Assembly (NCBI GenBank): GCA_019418545.1
Contig: DYBQ01000028.1
Span: forward strand, 1 to 26,063
From: Clostridiales bacterium
Lineage (GTDB): Bacteria > Bacillota > Clostridia > Oscillospirales > Acutalibacteraceae
DNA: 26,063 nt
Direction of reading: 5' to 3'
Below, piece after piece: positions 8,103-14,498 of the stretch. How positions within the stretch are numbered: position 1 is the first letter of the stretch; every line of letters starts with the position of its first letter. The position numbers and the translations under genes are program-made. The notes under the pieces are model-generated. The model was not told where the DNA came from. It saw nothing but the letters and a program-made list of their open reading frames with translations, and ran no database searches.

Positions 8103-8215
8103 TCAAAACGGGTCAACAAGCGCCTGATGGCGCAAAAAACCAGGGCTGCCCGGATGAATAATAACCGGCGGCCCGCTGTCGGATGGGCATTAGCCCGCCC
8201 GTAAGGGGAAAGCAG
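8103..8215 (-). promoter_or_regulatory. Structured leader upstream of pflB
   Basis: Read on the minus strand, this GC-rich stretch contains the hairpin GGGC-TAAT-GCCC (8196-8185). It then has CCGGG-CAGC-CCTGG (8153-8140) followed directly by six T (8139-8134), which looks like a terminator or attenuator, and GCGCC-ATCA-GGCGC (8133-8120). A small CCCG/CGGG hairpin lies next to the pflB ribosome binding site. No known riboswitch consensus was matched by eye. A 36-base part (8178-8213) resembles part of the deaminase leader. The role could be termination after the deaminase gene, conditional attenuation of pflB, or a dispersed repeat. Confidence 0.45.
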
Positions 8216-8227
8216 ACAATAAAACAA

Positions 8228-8719
8228 TCAGTAGCCGAAAACTCCCAGCATGGATTCATCATTTTCAATCCAATCGGAAACGAGAATCACTTTGTAATTC
8301 TGCTCGTCCAGCCGTACCACGACCCGGCTGATGCCTGCGTTGATAATGAGACGTTTGCACATGGAGCAGGAGGAGGGATTTTCCACATAATCACCGGAGC
8401 GTGCATCCTTCCCTACCAAATACAGTGTTCCGCCAATCATTTCTTTACGGGAAGCACTGATAATGGCGTTGGCTTCTGCATGGACGGAACGGCACACTTC
8501 ATACCGCTCGCCGCGGGGAATCTGCAATTTTTCCCGAATACAAATGCCGGTGTCAATGCAGTTTTGGCGTCCCCGGGGAGCGCCGTTATAACCGGAAGAA
8601 ACAATTTCATCGTTGTTAACGATAATAGCTCCAAAATTCCGACGCAGGCAGGTGCCGCGCTCCAGAACTGTCTGGGCAATATCCAGATAATAATTTTCTT
8701 TGTCACGGCGAATTGCCAT
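8228..8719 (-). CDS. Deoxycytidylate (dCMP) deaminase, ComEB-like
   Basis: A 163-residue zinc-dependent deaminase expected to convert dCMP to dUMP, feeding thymidylate synthesis. The zinc site is complete: H80-A81-E82 in CRSVHAEANAI, and C118/C121 in PSSCSMC. The N-terminal segment (TCLRRNFGAIIV) and SSGYNGAPRG are typical of dCMP deaminases rather than of tRNA adenosine or cytidine deaminases. The ATG at 8719 has GAGAGGGAAG upstream. An unusually long leader of about 200 bases runs from the promoter at 8931-8959 to the start codon. The gene is transcribed towards pflB, but no functional tie to fermentation is apparent. Confidence 0.9.
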   Translation of the reverse strand: MAIRRDKENYYLDIAQTVLERGTCLRRNFGAIIVNNDEIVSSGYNGAPRGRQNCIDTGICIREKLQIPRGERYEVCRSVHAEANAIISASRKEMIGGTLYLVGKDARSGDYVENPSSCSMCKRLIINAGISRVVVRLDEQNYKVILVSDWIENDESMLGVFGY

Positions 8720-8749
8720 ACTGCATCTTCCCTCTCTGTTAGTTATCGT

Positions 8750-8880
8750 TTTTTCGGCTAATGCCAGCTGCTTTCTGCGCGTGCTTTCGCGAAGACCCGC
8801 GTTTCCGTTCTGACGCGCCGGACATCAAGTCCGCATTGCCCTAAGGGCTGGCGTACAGGGAAAGCTTCAACCTGTCGCCA
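8750..8880 (-). promoter_or_regulatory. Long structured 5' leader RNA of the dCMP deaminase gene
   Basis: The minus strand between the promoter and the start codon is GC-rich and folds densely, unlike the AT-rich DNA beside it. Arms seen: TGGCGACAGG with CCTGTACGCCA (8880-8849), GCCC-TTA-GGGC (8848-8838), GGAC-TTGAT-GTCC (8832-8820), and a closing stem GCGCGT (8818-8813) with ACGCGC (8782-8777). An alternative long-range stem GCCAGC (8852-8847) with GCTGGC (8768-8763) would enclose the later hairpins and compete with the first one. Such mutually exclusive pairings are a hallmark of riboswitches, but no known class was recognised. It could also be a separate small RNA or a dispersed repeat. 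Confidence 0.5.
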
Positions 8881-8930
8881 AACAGAAAAGGCCAATACAC
8901 AATATCTGCCATTCTCTGTGTCTTGGTTAT

Positions 8931-8959
8931 ACTATATACCATTCATTTTGAATTGGCAA
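8931..8959 (-). promoter_or_regulatory. Promoter for the deaminase-pflB-pflA strand
   Basis: On the minus strand TTGCCA (8959-8954) and TATAGT (8936-8931) are separated by 17 bases, each 5 of 6 to consensus. The predicted start near 8924 gives a leader of about 200 bases. The rest of the 8881-9163 interval is AT-rich; no gene and no convincing forward promoter for ksgA were seen in it. Confidence 0.7.
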
Positions 8960-9163
8960 GGGATTTTTTCCTGCACAATTTTGGCATCGCCAGGCAGAAT
9001 CCTTTACTTTTGAGAAAGTGCATGATAAAATAAAGAAAAATTCTTATTTTTAGACATGTTACCCATCACAAACTGTCCATAAAATAGCATAAATGAATAA
9101 TTAAAATGATAATGTTACGATTGATTTAGAAAAAGATAACGAAATTTTAAAGTGGGAGATACT

Positions 9164-10036
9164 ATGGCGGAGCAAAAAAAAGACAGATTATCCGATATTT
9201 CGACAATGAAAGAAATTCTCAGCCGACATGGGTTCACTTTTTCAAAGGCTTTGGGGCAAAATTTCCTCATTAACCCTTCTGTGTGCCCCCGCATGGCAGA
9301 GCTGTGCGGTGTTGACGAAGAAAGCGGTGTGCTGGAAATTGGGCCGGGCATTGGTGTGCTGACAAGAGAGCTGGCAAAGCGCAGCAAAAAAACAGTGGCG
9401 GTGGAATTGGATACCCGGCTTCTTCCCGTGCTGGCAGAAACGCTTGCTGATTATCCCAATGCCAGCGTGGTACACGGGGATGTGATGAAGCTGGACCTTC
9501 ATCACATTATAAAGGAAGAGTTTCCAGGAATGAAGGTGGCGGTGTGCGCCAATCTTCCTTATTATATTACATCCCCGGTAATCATGAAAATACTCGAGGA
9601 AAAGCTGCCCATCACGGCCTTGACTGTCATGGTACAAAAGGAGGCGGCAGACCGGATTTGTGCAAAGCCCGGTACCCGTGCCTGTGGAGCTGTTAGTGCG
9701 GCGGTGCAGTATTATGCAGAGCCGGAAATTTTATTCCAGGTTTCTCGGGGAAGCTTTATGCCCGCCCCAAATGTGGATTCAACGGTAATCCGGCTGAATG
9801 TGAGGGAGCAGCCGCCGGTGAAGCTTTTTGATGAAGCGCACTTTTTCCGGCTGATAAAAGCGGCTTTTGGGCAGCGGCGGAAAACGGCCCTGAATGCAGT
9901 GTCGGCGGGGCTGGGGCTGCCCAAGGCGCAGGTGGCGCTGGCTATGGAGAGGGCAGGAATTGCACCTAACGCCAGAGCAGAGCAGATGACGCTGGAAATG
10001 TTGGCGGATTTTTCCAATGAATTGCTGAATGGCTGA
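9164..10036 (+). CDS. rsmA: 16S rRNA (adenine(1518)/(1519)-N6)-dimethyltransferase
   Basis: RsmA/KsgA dimethylates two adjacent adenines at the 3' end of 16S rRNA, a late step of small-subunit assembly. The 290 residues contain GQNFL (31-35), the SAM-binding motif E58-I-G-P-G-I-G, the acidic ELD motif at 81-83, and the catalytic N130-L-P-Y-Y. The later VQKEAADRI and FGQRRKTALNA segments place it with KsgA rather than with Erm resistance methylases. The ATG at 9164 has GGGAG 5 bases upstream; a GTG at 9152 overlaps that site and is not used. It heads a three-gene forward cluster with the acetyltransferase (18-base gap) and the translational GTPase. Confidence 0.95.
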   Translation: MAEQKKDRLSDISTMKEILSRHGFTFSKALGQNFLINPSVCPRMAELCGVDEESGVLEIGPGIGVLTRELAKRSKKTVAVELDTRLLPVLAETLADYPNASVVHGDVMKLDLHHIIKEEFPGMKVAVCANLPYYITSPVIMKILEEKLPITALTVMVQKEAADRICAKPGTRACGAVSAAVQYYAEPEILFQVSRGSFMPAPNVDSTVIRLNVREQPPVKLFDEAHFFRLIKAAFGQRRKTALNAVSAGLGLPKAQVALAMERAGIAPNARAEQMTLEMLADFSNELLNG

Positions 10037-10054
10037 CGAGAAGAGGGAGCGAGT

Positions 10055-10699
10055 ATGGGAAAAATCAGGAAACTGTCCGAAAAAGAATTTGAAAAATATA
10101 TGATTTGTGAAGGGGAAAAGCTGGACGAAGAGCGTTGGATTGAGGAACTGGAGCAGGGAAAACGGATGGTGTTGGTATATGAGGAAAACGATGAGATTTT
10201 AGGGCAGGTTTCACTGATACTGGAAGACATGCCCCAAGACTCCAAAGGAAAGCATGCACGGGTTTCCAAATTGATTGTCCGGGAAGAGTATCGCAGCCGG
10301 GGAATCGGAGGCGCGTTGCTGGATGTTCTTCTTCGGGAAGGGGAACAATTGGAGCTTACGGATATCGAAGCTTCCCTTTATATTGATAATGAAAATGCAA
10401 TACGCCTGTATCGCCGAAAGGGGTTTACTCATCAGGTGTTTCGGGGCCAGGACGAATCAGGGGAATATATCCGGCTGCTGGCCTGTTTGGACGAGCCACA
10501 GGAAGAAGAAGGTATCTTTACCTTTTATTTTGCAGCCCGGGCGATGTTGATTGCCGCAGCGGTTTTTCTTTTGGCATCTATGGTATTAGGGCCTCTTCGA
10601 TATACAGACTTGTCTGTTGCTTTTGGAGTAGCATCCGGTTTTCTGTGTGTTGTTGGCATGTGCTTTGGCTTTGCATCCTGGAAAGAAGAGGAGGAGTGA
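10055..10699 (+). CDS. GNAT acetyltransferase fused to two C-terminal transmembrane helices
   Basis: The first 150 of 214 residues form a GNAT domain. Motif A is SKLIVREEYRSRGIGGALLD (71-90) with the R-x-x-G-x-G/A acetyl-CoA loop, and motif B is NENAIRLYRRKGF (112-124). The C-terminus holds two hydrophobic helices at about 160-180 and 186-208 and ends in WKEEEE, so the enzyme should sit at the cytoplasmic face of the membrane. Most GNATs are soluble, so this arrangement is unusual. The ATG at 10055 follows GAGGGAGCGAG. The gene is 18 bases after ksgA and ends 3 bases before the GTPase start, so a ribosome-related substrate is possible but is inference only. Confidence 0.85.
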   Translation: MGKIRKLSEKEFEKYMICEGEKLDEERWIEELEQGKRMVLVYEENDEILGQVSLILEDMPQDSKGKHARVSKLIVREEYRSRGIGGALLDVLLREGEQLELTDIEASLYIDNENAIRLYRRKGFTHQVFRGQDESGEYIRLLACLDEPQEEEGIFTFYFAARAMLIAAAVFLLASMVLGPLRYTDLSVAFGVASGFLCVVGMCFGFASWKEEEE

Positions 10700-10702
10700 T
10701 GG

Positions 10703-12682
10703 GTGAAGACCCTGACAATTGGTATTGTGGCCCATGTGGATGCAGGGAAAACCACCCTGACGGAGCAGCTGCTGTATTGGGGCGGAGCCGTGCGGCAAGC
10801 GGGAAGCGTTGATAAAGGAACAGCCCGGACTGATTTTTTATCGGTGGAGCGGGAGAGAGGAATTTCTGTACGCACGTCTACGGCTGTTTTGGAATATCAG
10901 GGCGTTCAGATAAATTTGATTGATACGCCTGGCCATGTGGACTTTTCGGCAGAAGTGGAGCGCTCCCTTTCTGTTTTGGATGCAGCGGTTTTGGTTATTT
11001 CCGCAGTGGAAGGAATCCAGGCGCAAACAGAAATTTTATATCAGTCTCTGCGTAAGACAGGTGTGGAAGTCATCCTTTTTATCAATAAAATTGACCGTGT
11101 TGGCAGCCGTGCGGCAGAAATCGTGGAGGAAATCCGGGAACAGTTTACATCTGATGTGGTGGTTTGCAGCAAAATTTTTGGAGAGGAAACCCGTGACTGT
11201 ACTGCGCAGCTTCGTTCATTGGAAGAAGACGAGTTTCGTGAAGAAGTATTGGATACGGTCAGTATTTTGGACGAGTCTGTGATGGAGCAGTATTTGGAAA
11301 AAGGAGAGGTTCCTACAGAAACGCTGAAGCAGGCTTTGGCCGGGTGTATGGCCAAGGGGCAGCTTTGTCCGGTGCTGTGCGGCAGCAGCCTGATGAATAT
11401 TGGGGTTCGGGAATTGCTGGAATTTTTGGTCAGCTATGGCTCGGCAGTCAAAAACCGGCACGACGATGTGCTTTCGGGTACGGTTTATCAGATTACCCAT
11501 GATAAGGCGATGGGCAGAGTGGCCCATGTCAGACTTTTTGGAGGAAGTATTCAAAACCGGGACCTGGTATCCTTTTACACTCCGGGAAGTGATGAAAAAC
11601 AACAGGGCAAGGTCAGCCAAATCCGCCGGTATTCCGGCAGCCGGGCATCGGATATTGGAAAAGTATCCGGGGGGCAGGTTGCGGCTCTCTGTGGCCTTTC
11701 CAATATAAAGGCGGGCGATATTCTGGGAGAGGCAGCAGAATCTTTTCATTGCCATTTAACCGAACCGCTTTTGAAAGTACAGGTGGAGACGGAAACGGAA
11801 GGACAGATTCATCAGGTATTGGAGTGCTTCCGGGAATTGGATGCAGAGGACCCAGCTTTGCAGCTGGAATATTATCCAGAAGAGAAAGAAATGGATATCT
11901 GTATTACCGGTATGGTGCAGCTGGAAATTTTGGAAGCATTGGCTCGGGAACGTTATGGGCTGTCTGTGCATTTTTCACCGCCAACCGTATTGTATCGGGA
12001 AACGCCATCTGCCCCGGGCCGCGGCGTAGAAGCCTATACCATGCCCAAGCCCTGTTGGGCTATTATTGAGCTGGAAATTGAACCGCTGCCAAGAGGGAGC
12101 GGGTTTGTCTATGATGCCCATGTGCCCAATGAGCAGATATTATACCGGTATCAGAACCATATCCGGCAGGCTCTTCCAAGAGCCCTCAAACAGGGGCTGT
12201 ATAACTGGCCTGTTACGGATTTAAAAGTGACCTTGACTGGTGGAAGCCATCATATTTTTCACACCCATCCTCTTGACTTTTTTCTGGCGACTCCCATGGC
12301 TCTGATGAACGGATTGATGAATACCGGTACAACACTGTTGGAGCCAATGCAGATTTTGCGGATTACAGCAGGCGAGGAATTTTCCGGGAAAATTATGGGA
12401 GATGTGATTGCCATGAGAGGAAGCTTTGACACGCCTGTTATCCGAAAGGGGAATGTTACTTTCGAAGCGCGGGTTCCGGTAAGCGAATCTCTGCAATATT
12501 CCATCCGGCTGGCTTCTATGACCAGCGGACGGGGGACGATGAGCGCTCATTTTGATGGATATGAAATATGCCCTCAGGGAAAAGGGAAAACTGCAAAACG
12601 TCATGGTGTGAACCCCTTGGACAGAGAAAAATGGATTTTGGTCCAGCGCAGCGCCATGAATGGAGCCGGTGCAGAAATGTAA
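10703..12682 (+). CDS. Tet(M)-like ribosomal protection translational GTPase
   Basis: A 659-residue EF-G-like GTPase of the Tet(M)/Tet(O)/Tet(W) group. GTPase motifs are AHVDAGKTT (10-18), RGIS (52-55), DTPGH (74-78) and NKID (128-131). SVDKGTARTD (35-44) mirrors the Tet(M) switch region. Family members bind the ribosome and, in resistance proteins, eject tetracycline with a loop of domain IV. Here the equivalent loop reads H516-H-I-F-H-T-H-P523, without the Ser-Pro-Val tip I recall from Tet(M), and the C-terminal tail also diverges, so resistance is uncertain. The GTG start is supported by GAGGAGGAG at 10688-10696; the nearby ATG at 10699 is out of frame. Base composition matches its neighbours, with no mobile DNA, which suggests a resident gene. 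Confidence 0.88.
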   Translation: MKTLTIGIVAHVDAGKTTLTEQLLYWGGAVRQAGSVDKGTARTDFLSVERERGISVRTSTAVLEYQGVQINLIDTPGHVDFSAEVERSLSVLDAAVLVISAVEGIQAQTEILYQSLRKTGVEVILFINKIDRVGSRAAEIVEEIREQFTSDVVVCSKIFGEETRDCTAQLRSLEEDEFREEVLDTVSILDESVMEQYLEKGEVPTETLKQALAGCMAKGQLCPVLCGSSLMNIGVRELLEFLVSYGSAVKNRHDDVLSGTVYQITHDKAMGRVAHVRLFGGSIQNRDLVSFYTPGSDEKQQGKVSQIRRYSGSRASDIGKVSGGQVAALCGLSNIKAGDILGEAAESFHCHLTEPLLKVQVETETEGQIHQVLECFRELDAEDPALQLEYYPEEKEMDICITGMVQLEILEALARERYGLSVHFSPPTVLYRETPSAPGRGVEAYTMPKPCWAIIELEIEPLPRGSGFVYDAHVPNEQILYRYQNHIRQALPRALKQGLYNWPVTDLKVTLTGGSHHIFHTHPLDFFLATPMALMNGLMNTGTTLLEPMQILRITAGEEFSGKIMGDVIAMRGSFDTPVIRKGNVTFEARVPVSESLQYSIRLASMTSGRGTMSAHFDGYEICPQGKGKTAKRHGVNPLDREKWILVQRSAMNGAGAEM

Positions 12683-12753
12683 GCATTAGGGAAAAAACCA
12701 TGGAGTACTGGACGAAGATTCTTGAATAAAATGCGGAAAACATAGAAAAAACC

Positions 12754-12782
12754 TTGACGAAAGAGGGAGGGTATGCTACAAT
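12754..12782 (+). promoter_or_regulatory. Sigma-A promoter for rpmG-secE-nusG
   Basis: TTGACG (12754-12759) and TACAAT (12777-12782) are 17 bases apart, each 5 of 6 to consensus. It opens the ribosomal/secretion/antitermination cluster and gives a leader of about 120 bases. Confidence 0.85.
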
Positions 12783-12787
12783 AAGTG

Positions 12788-12870
12788 TACCTCAAAAGGG
12801 GTTCTTTTTTTTGCGCCCTTTTCATGTTGAGGGAGGCTGGGCCATCAGGATGGAGGAAACGTCCTGAGCA
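12788..12870 (+). promoter_or_regulatory. rpmG leader with an initial hairpin-T tract and a second hairpin
   Basis: Immediately after the predicted start, ACCTC-AAAA-GGGGT (12789-12802) forms a short stem followed by TCTTTTTTTT, a terminator-like shape. CTCAAAAGGG (12791-12800) can instead pair with CCCTTTT (12816-12822) further on. A separate hairpin CAGGATG/CGTCCTG with a 7-base loop follows near 12848-12868. The layout suggests early attenuation, but the first stem is only 5 bp. Confidence 0.35.
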
Positions 12871-12907
12871 AGACCTAAATTTTTTCCGTTAAACGGGAGG
12901 TGCCGTC

Positions 12908-13057
12908 ATGAGAGTAAAAGTCGTTTTGGCCTGCACAGAGTGTAAGCAGCGCAACTACAACACCAAGAAGAACAAGAAAAACGATCCTGACAGACTGGAA
13001 ATGAACAAGTACTGCCGGTTCTGCAGGAAGCACACCCTTCACCGTGAAACAAAATAA
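12908..13057 (+). CDS. rpmG: 50S ribosomal protein L33
   Basis: A 49-residue zinc-ribbon ribosomal protein starts at the ATG at 12908 after GGGAGGTG. The sequence MRVKVVLACTECKQRNYNT is typical. Two CxxC pairs (C9/C12 and C36/C39) show the zinc-binding form of L33. It is followed 17 bases later by secE, the order commonly seen in Firmicutes. It has only 50 codons including the stop, so length-based gene calls can miss it. Confidence 0.95.
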   Translation: MRVKVVLACTECKQRNYNTKKNKKNDPDRLEMNKYCRFCRKHTLHRETK

Positions 13058-13074
13058 GGCCGGAGGGACAGAGA

Positions 13075-13311
13075 ATGGCTGAAAAAACTGAGAAGAAGCC
13101 GAACATTTTTGTTCGGGCTGGCAGAAGTACCAAAAAATTCTTCCGCGATACCAAAGGCGAGATTAGCAAAATTGTCTGGCCGACCCCGAATACCGTATTT
13201 CGGAATATGGGTGTGGTGCTGGTGACAATTATTGTCATTGGAGCATTTATTTTCGGTCTGGATACTGCTTTTATGAAGCTGTTGAGTCTCGTAATGGATA
13301 TTGCCGGCTAA
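13075..13311 (+). CDS. secE: Preprotein translocase subunit SecE
   Basis: A 78-residue SecE, the small clamp subunit of the SecYEG channel. The conserved cytoplasmic amphipathic segment (FFRDTKGEISKIVWPT, about 23-38) precedes a single membrane helix (about 44-64), the one-helix form typical of Gram-positive bacteria. A lysine-rich N-terminus precedes them. The ATG at 13075 has GGAGGG about 6 bases upstream. The position between rpmG and nusG supports the call. A tRNA-Trp gene often found in this interval in other genomes is not present. Confidence 0.95.
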   Translation: MAEKTEKKPNIFVRAGRSTKKFFRDTKGEISKIVWPTPNTVFRNMGVVLVTIIVIGAFIFGLDTAFMKLLSLVMDIAG

Positions 13312-13352
13312 TCCCTTTGTGGTTGGAGCAGGCTGTTGCGGAGGAATGAAGA

Positions 13353-13874
13353 ATGGCAGATGAATCCAGGTGGTACGTTGTCCATACCTATTCCGGGTAT
13401 GAGAATAAGGTAGCATCCAATCTTGAAAAGACGGTGGAAAACCGTCAGCTTCACGACCTGATTCAGGAAATCCGCGTTCCTACTGAGACCGTGACCGAGG
13501 TCAAAGACGGAAAGCAGCGGGAAGTGGAGCGTAAAATCTTCCCCGGCTATGTGCTGGTAAAAATGGTCATGACAGACGAGTCTTGGTATATTGTGCGGAA
13601 CATCCGCGGATGTACAGGCTTTGTTGGTCCATCTTCTAAACCCATCCCGTTGACAGACGCTGAAGTGGCGCGTTTGGGTGTGGAGCAGAAGGAAGTAGAG
13701 CTTTCCTATACCATCGGCGACTCCGTTCAGATTATTGATGGGCCGCTGGAAGGTTTTGTGGGCACTGTGGAAGAACTGGATTCTGAGAAAAACAGCGTTC
13801 GGGTTAAGGTGTCCATGTTCGGCCGTGAAACCCCGGTGGATTTGGAACTCAGTCAGGTGGAAGCGGTCGAATAA
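13353..13874 (+). CDS. nusG: Transcription elongation/antitermination factor NusG
   Basis: 173 residues with the NGN domain (WYVVHTYSGYENKV at 7-20, and FPGYVLVKM at 63-71) and a C-terminal KOW domain (GDSVQIIDGPLEGFVGTV, 122-139). NusG binds RNA polymerase and promotes elongation or, in Firmicutes, pausing, and links polymerase to the ribosome or Rho. The ATG at 13353 follows GCGGAGGAATGAAG. It lies 41 bases after secE and 136 bases before rplK, with a structured leader in that last gap. Confidence 0.96.
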   Translation: MADESRWYVVHTYSGYENKVASNLEKTVENRQLHDLIQEIRVPTETVTEVKDGKQREVERKIFPGYVLVKMVMTDESWYIVRNIRGCTGFVGPSSKPIPLTDAEVARLGVEQKEVELSYTIGDSVQIIDGPLEGFVGTVEELDSEKNSVRVKVSMFGRETPVDLELSQVEAVE

Positions 13875-13875
13875 A

Positions 13876-13946
13876 GCGGATTATCCGCATGTTAAAATTT
13901 GGTAACAGGCCGCATAGCGGCATTTGTTATGAGGGGCATAGCCCCT
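13876..13946 (+). promoter_or_regulatory. Three hairpins in the nusG-rplK gap
   Basis: GCGGA-TTA-TCCGC (13876-13888), GCCGC-ATA-GCGGC (13909-13921) and AGGGGC-ATA-GCCCCT (13932-13946) stand in a row. The middle one can be extended by TAACA (13903-13907) with TGTTA (13925-13929). None has a T-run, so they are likely leader structure or mRNA processing signals rather than terminators. Two share the same ATA loop. Confidence 0.5.
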
Positions 13947-13989
13947 GTGGGAGGAATACGTTCAATGAGCGTGTCCCGCCATCTACCAC
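13947..13989 (+). promoter_or_regulatory. Candidate L1-binding site before rplK
   Basis: GTGGGAGGAA (13947-13956) and TACCAC (13984-13989) frame an inner hairpin ACGTT/AGCGT. GTGG can pair with CCAC, or GGGA with TCCC at 13973-13976. The same GTGGGAGGAA...ACCAC pair precedes rplA. L1 is known to repress its operon by binding an mRNA copy of its rRNA site; assignment here is inference from position and repetition. Confidence 0.5.
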
Positions 13990-14010
13990 GAATTTTGGAG
14001 GTGCAAGAAA

Positions 14011-14436
14011 ATGGCTCAAAAGGTTACGGGCTTTATTAAGCTGCAGATACCTGCTGGCAAGGCAACCCCGGCGCCCCCTGTTGGACCGGCTCTCGGCCAG
14101 CACGGCGTCAACATTATGGCATTCACAAAGGAATTTAACGAGCGCACAAAGAATGATGTGGGTCTGGTAATTCCTGTTGTGATTACGGTCTATGCAGACC
14201 GTTCCTTTACGTTTGTCACCAAGACTCCCCCTGCTGCTGTTCTGATTAAAAAGGCTTGCGGCATCGAGAGCGGTTCGGGCGTACCGAACAAGACAAAGGT
14301 TGCAAAAATTACCCGCGAACAGGTCAAGAAGATCGCCGAACAGAAAATGCCCGATCTGAACGCTGCTAACATCGAGACCGCCATGAGCATGGTGGCCGGT
14401 ACCTGCCGCAGCATGGGCGTTGAAGTCGTCGACTGA
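14011..14436 (+). CDS. rplK: 50S ribosomal protein L11
   Basis: The full-length 141-residue L11 forms the stalk base and binds the GTPase-associated region of 23S rRNA. The N-terminal MAQKVTGFIKLQIPAGKATP, the PPVGPALGQHGVNIMAF stretch and the C-terminal rRNA-binding half (ARE..QVKKIAEQKMPDLNA) are all typical. The ATG at 14011 follows TTGGAGGTG. It precedes rplA by 62 bases, a gap that again contains a GTGGGAGGAA element. Confidence 0.97.
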   Translation: MAQKVTGFIKLQIPAGKATPAPPVGPALGQHGVNIMAFTKEFNERTKNDVGLVIPVVITVYADRSFTFVTKTPPAAVLIKKACGIESGSGVPNKTKVAKITREQVKKIAEQKMPDLNAANIETAMSMVAGTCRSMGVEVVD

Positions 14437-14443
14437 TGCCCGG

Positions 14444-14478
14444 GTGGGAGGAACTTTTACAAATCCGATATTTACCAC
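14444..14478 (+). promoter_or_regulatory. Candidate L1-binding site before rplA
   Basis: GTGGGAGGAA (14444-14453) and ACCAC (14474-14478) repeat the element found before rplK, with 20 bases between. GTGG can pair with CCAC. It lies between the rplK stop and the rplA ribosome binding site, as expected for translational control of rplA by its own product L1. Confidence 0.5.
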
Positions 14479-14498
14479 TCAACAGGGAGGACTAACCA

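Noticed and set aside
8103..8227. ZTP (pfl) riboswitch upstream of pflB
   Set aside because: The location fits, but the conserved segments I remember for this class were not found by eye. A covariance search would settle it.
8750..8880. 6S RNA, SRP RNA, RNase P RNA or tmRNA
   Set aside because: None of the conserved segments of these RNAs was found, although length and structure would allow a free-standing RNA.
10703..12682. Acquired tetracycline resistance gene
   Set aside because: The protein belongs to the right superfamily, but the key domain IV loop differs and no mobile DNA flanks it. I call it Tet(M)-like only.
13058..13074. tRNA-Trp between rpmG and secE
   Set aside because: Only 17 bases separate the two genes, which leaves no room for a tRNA.
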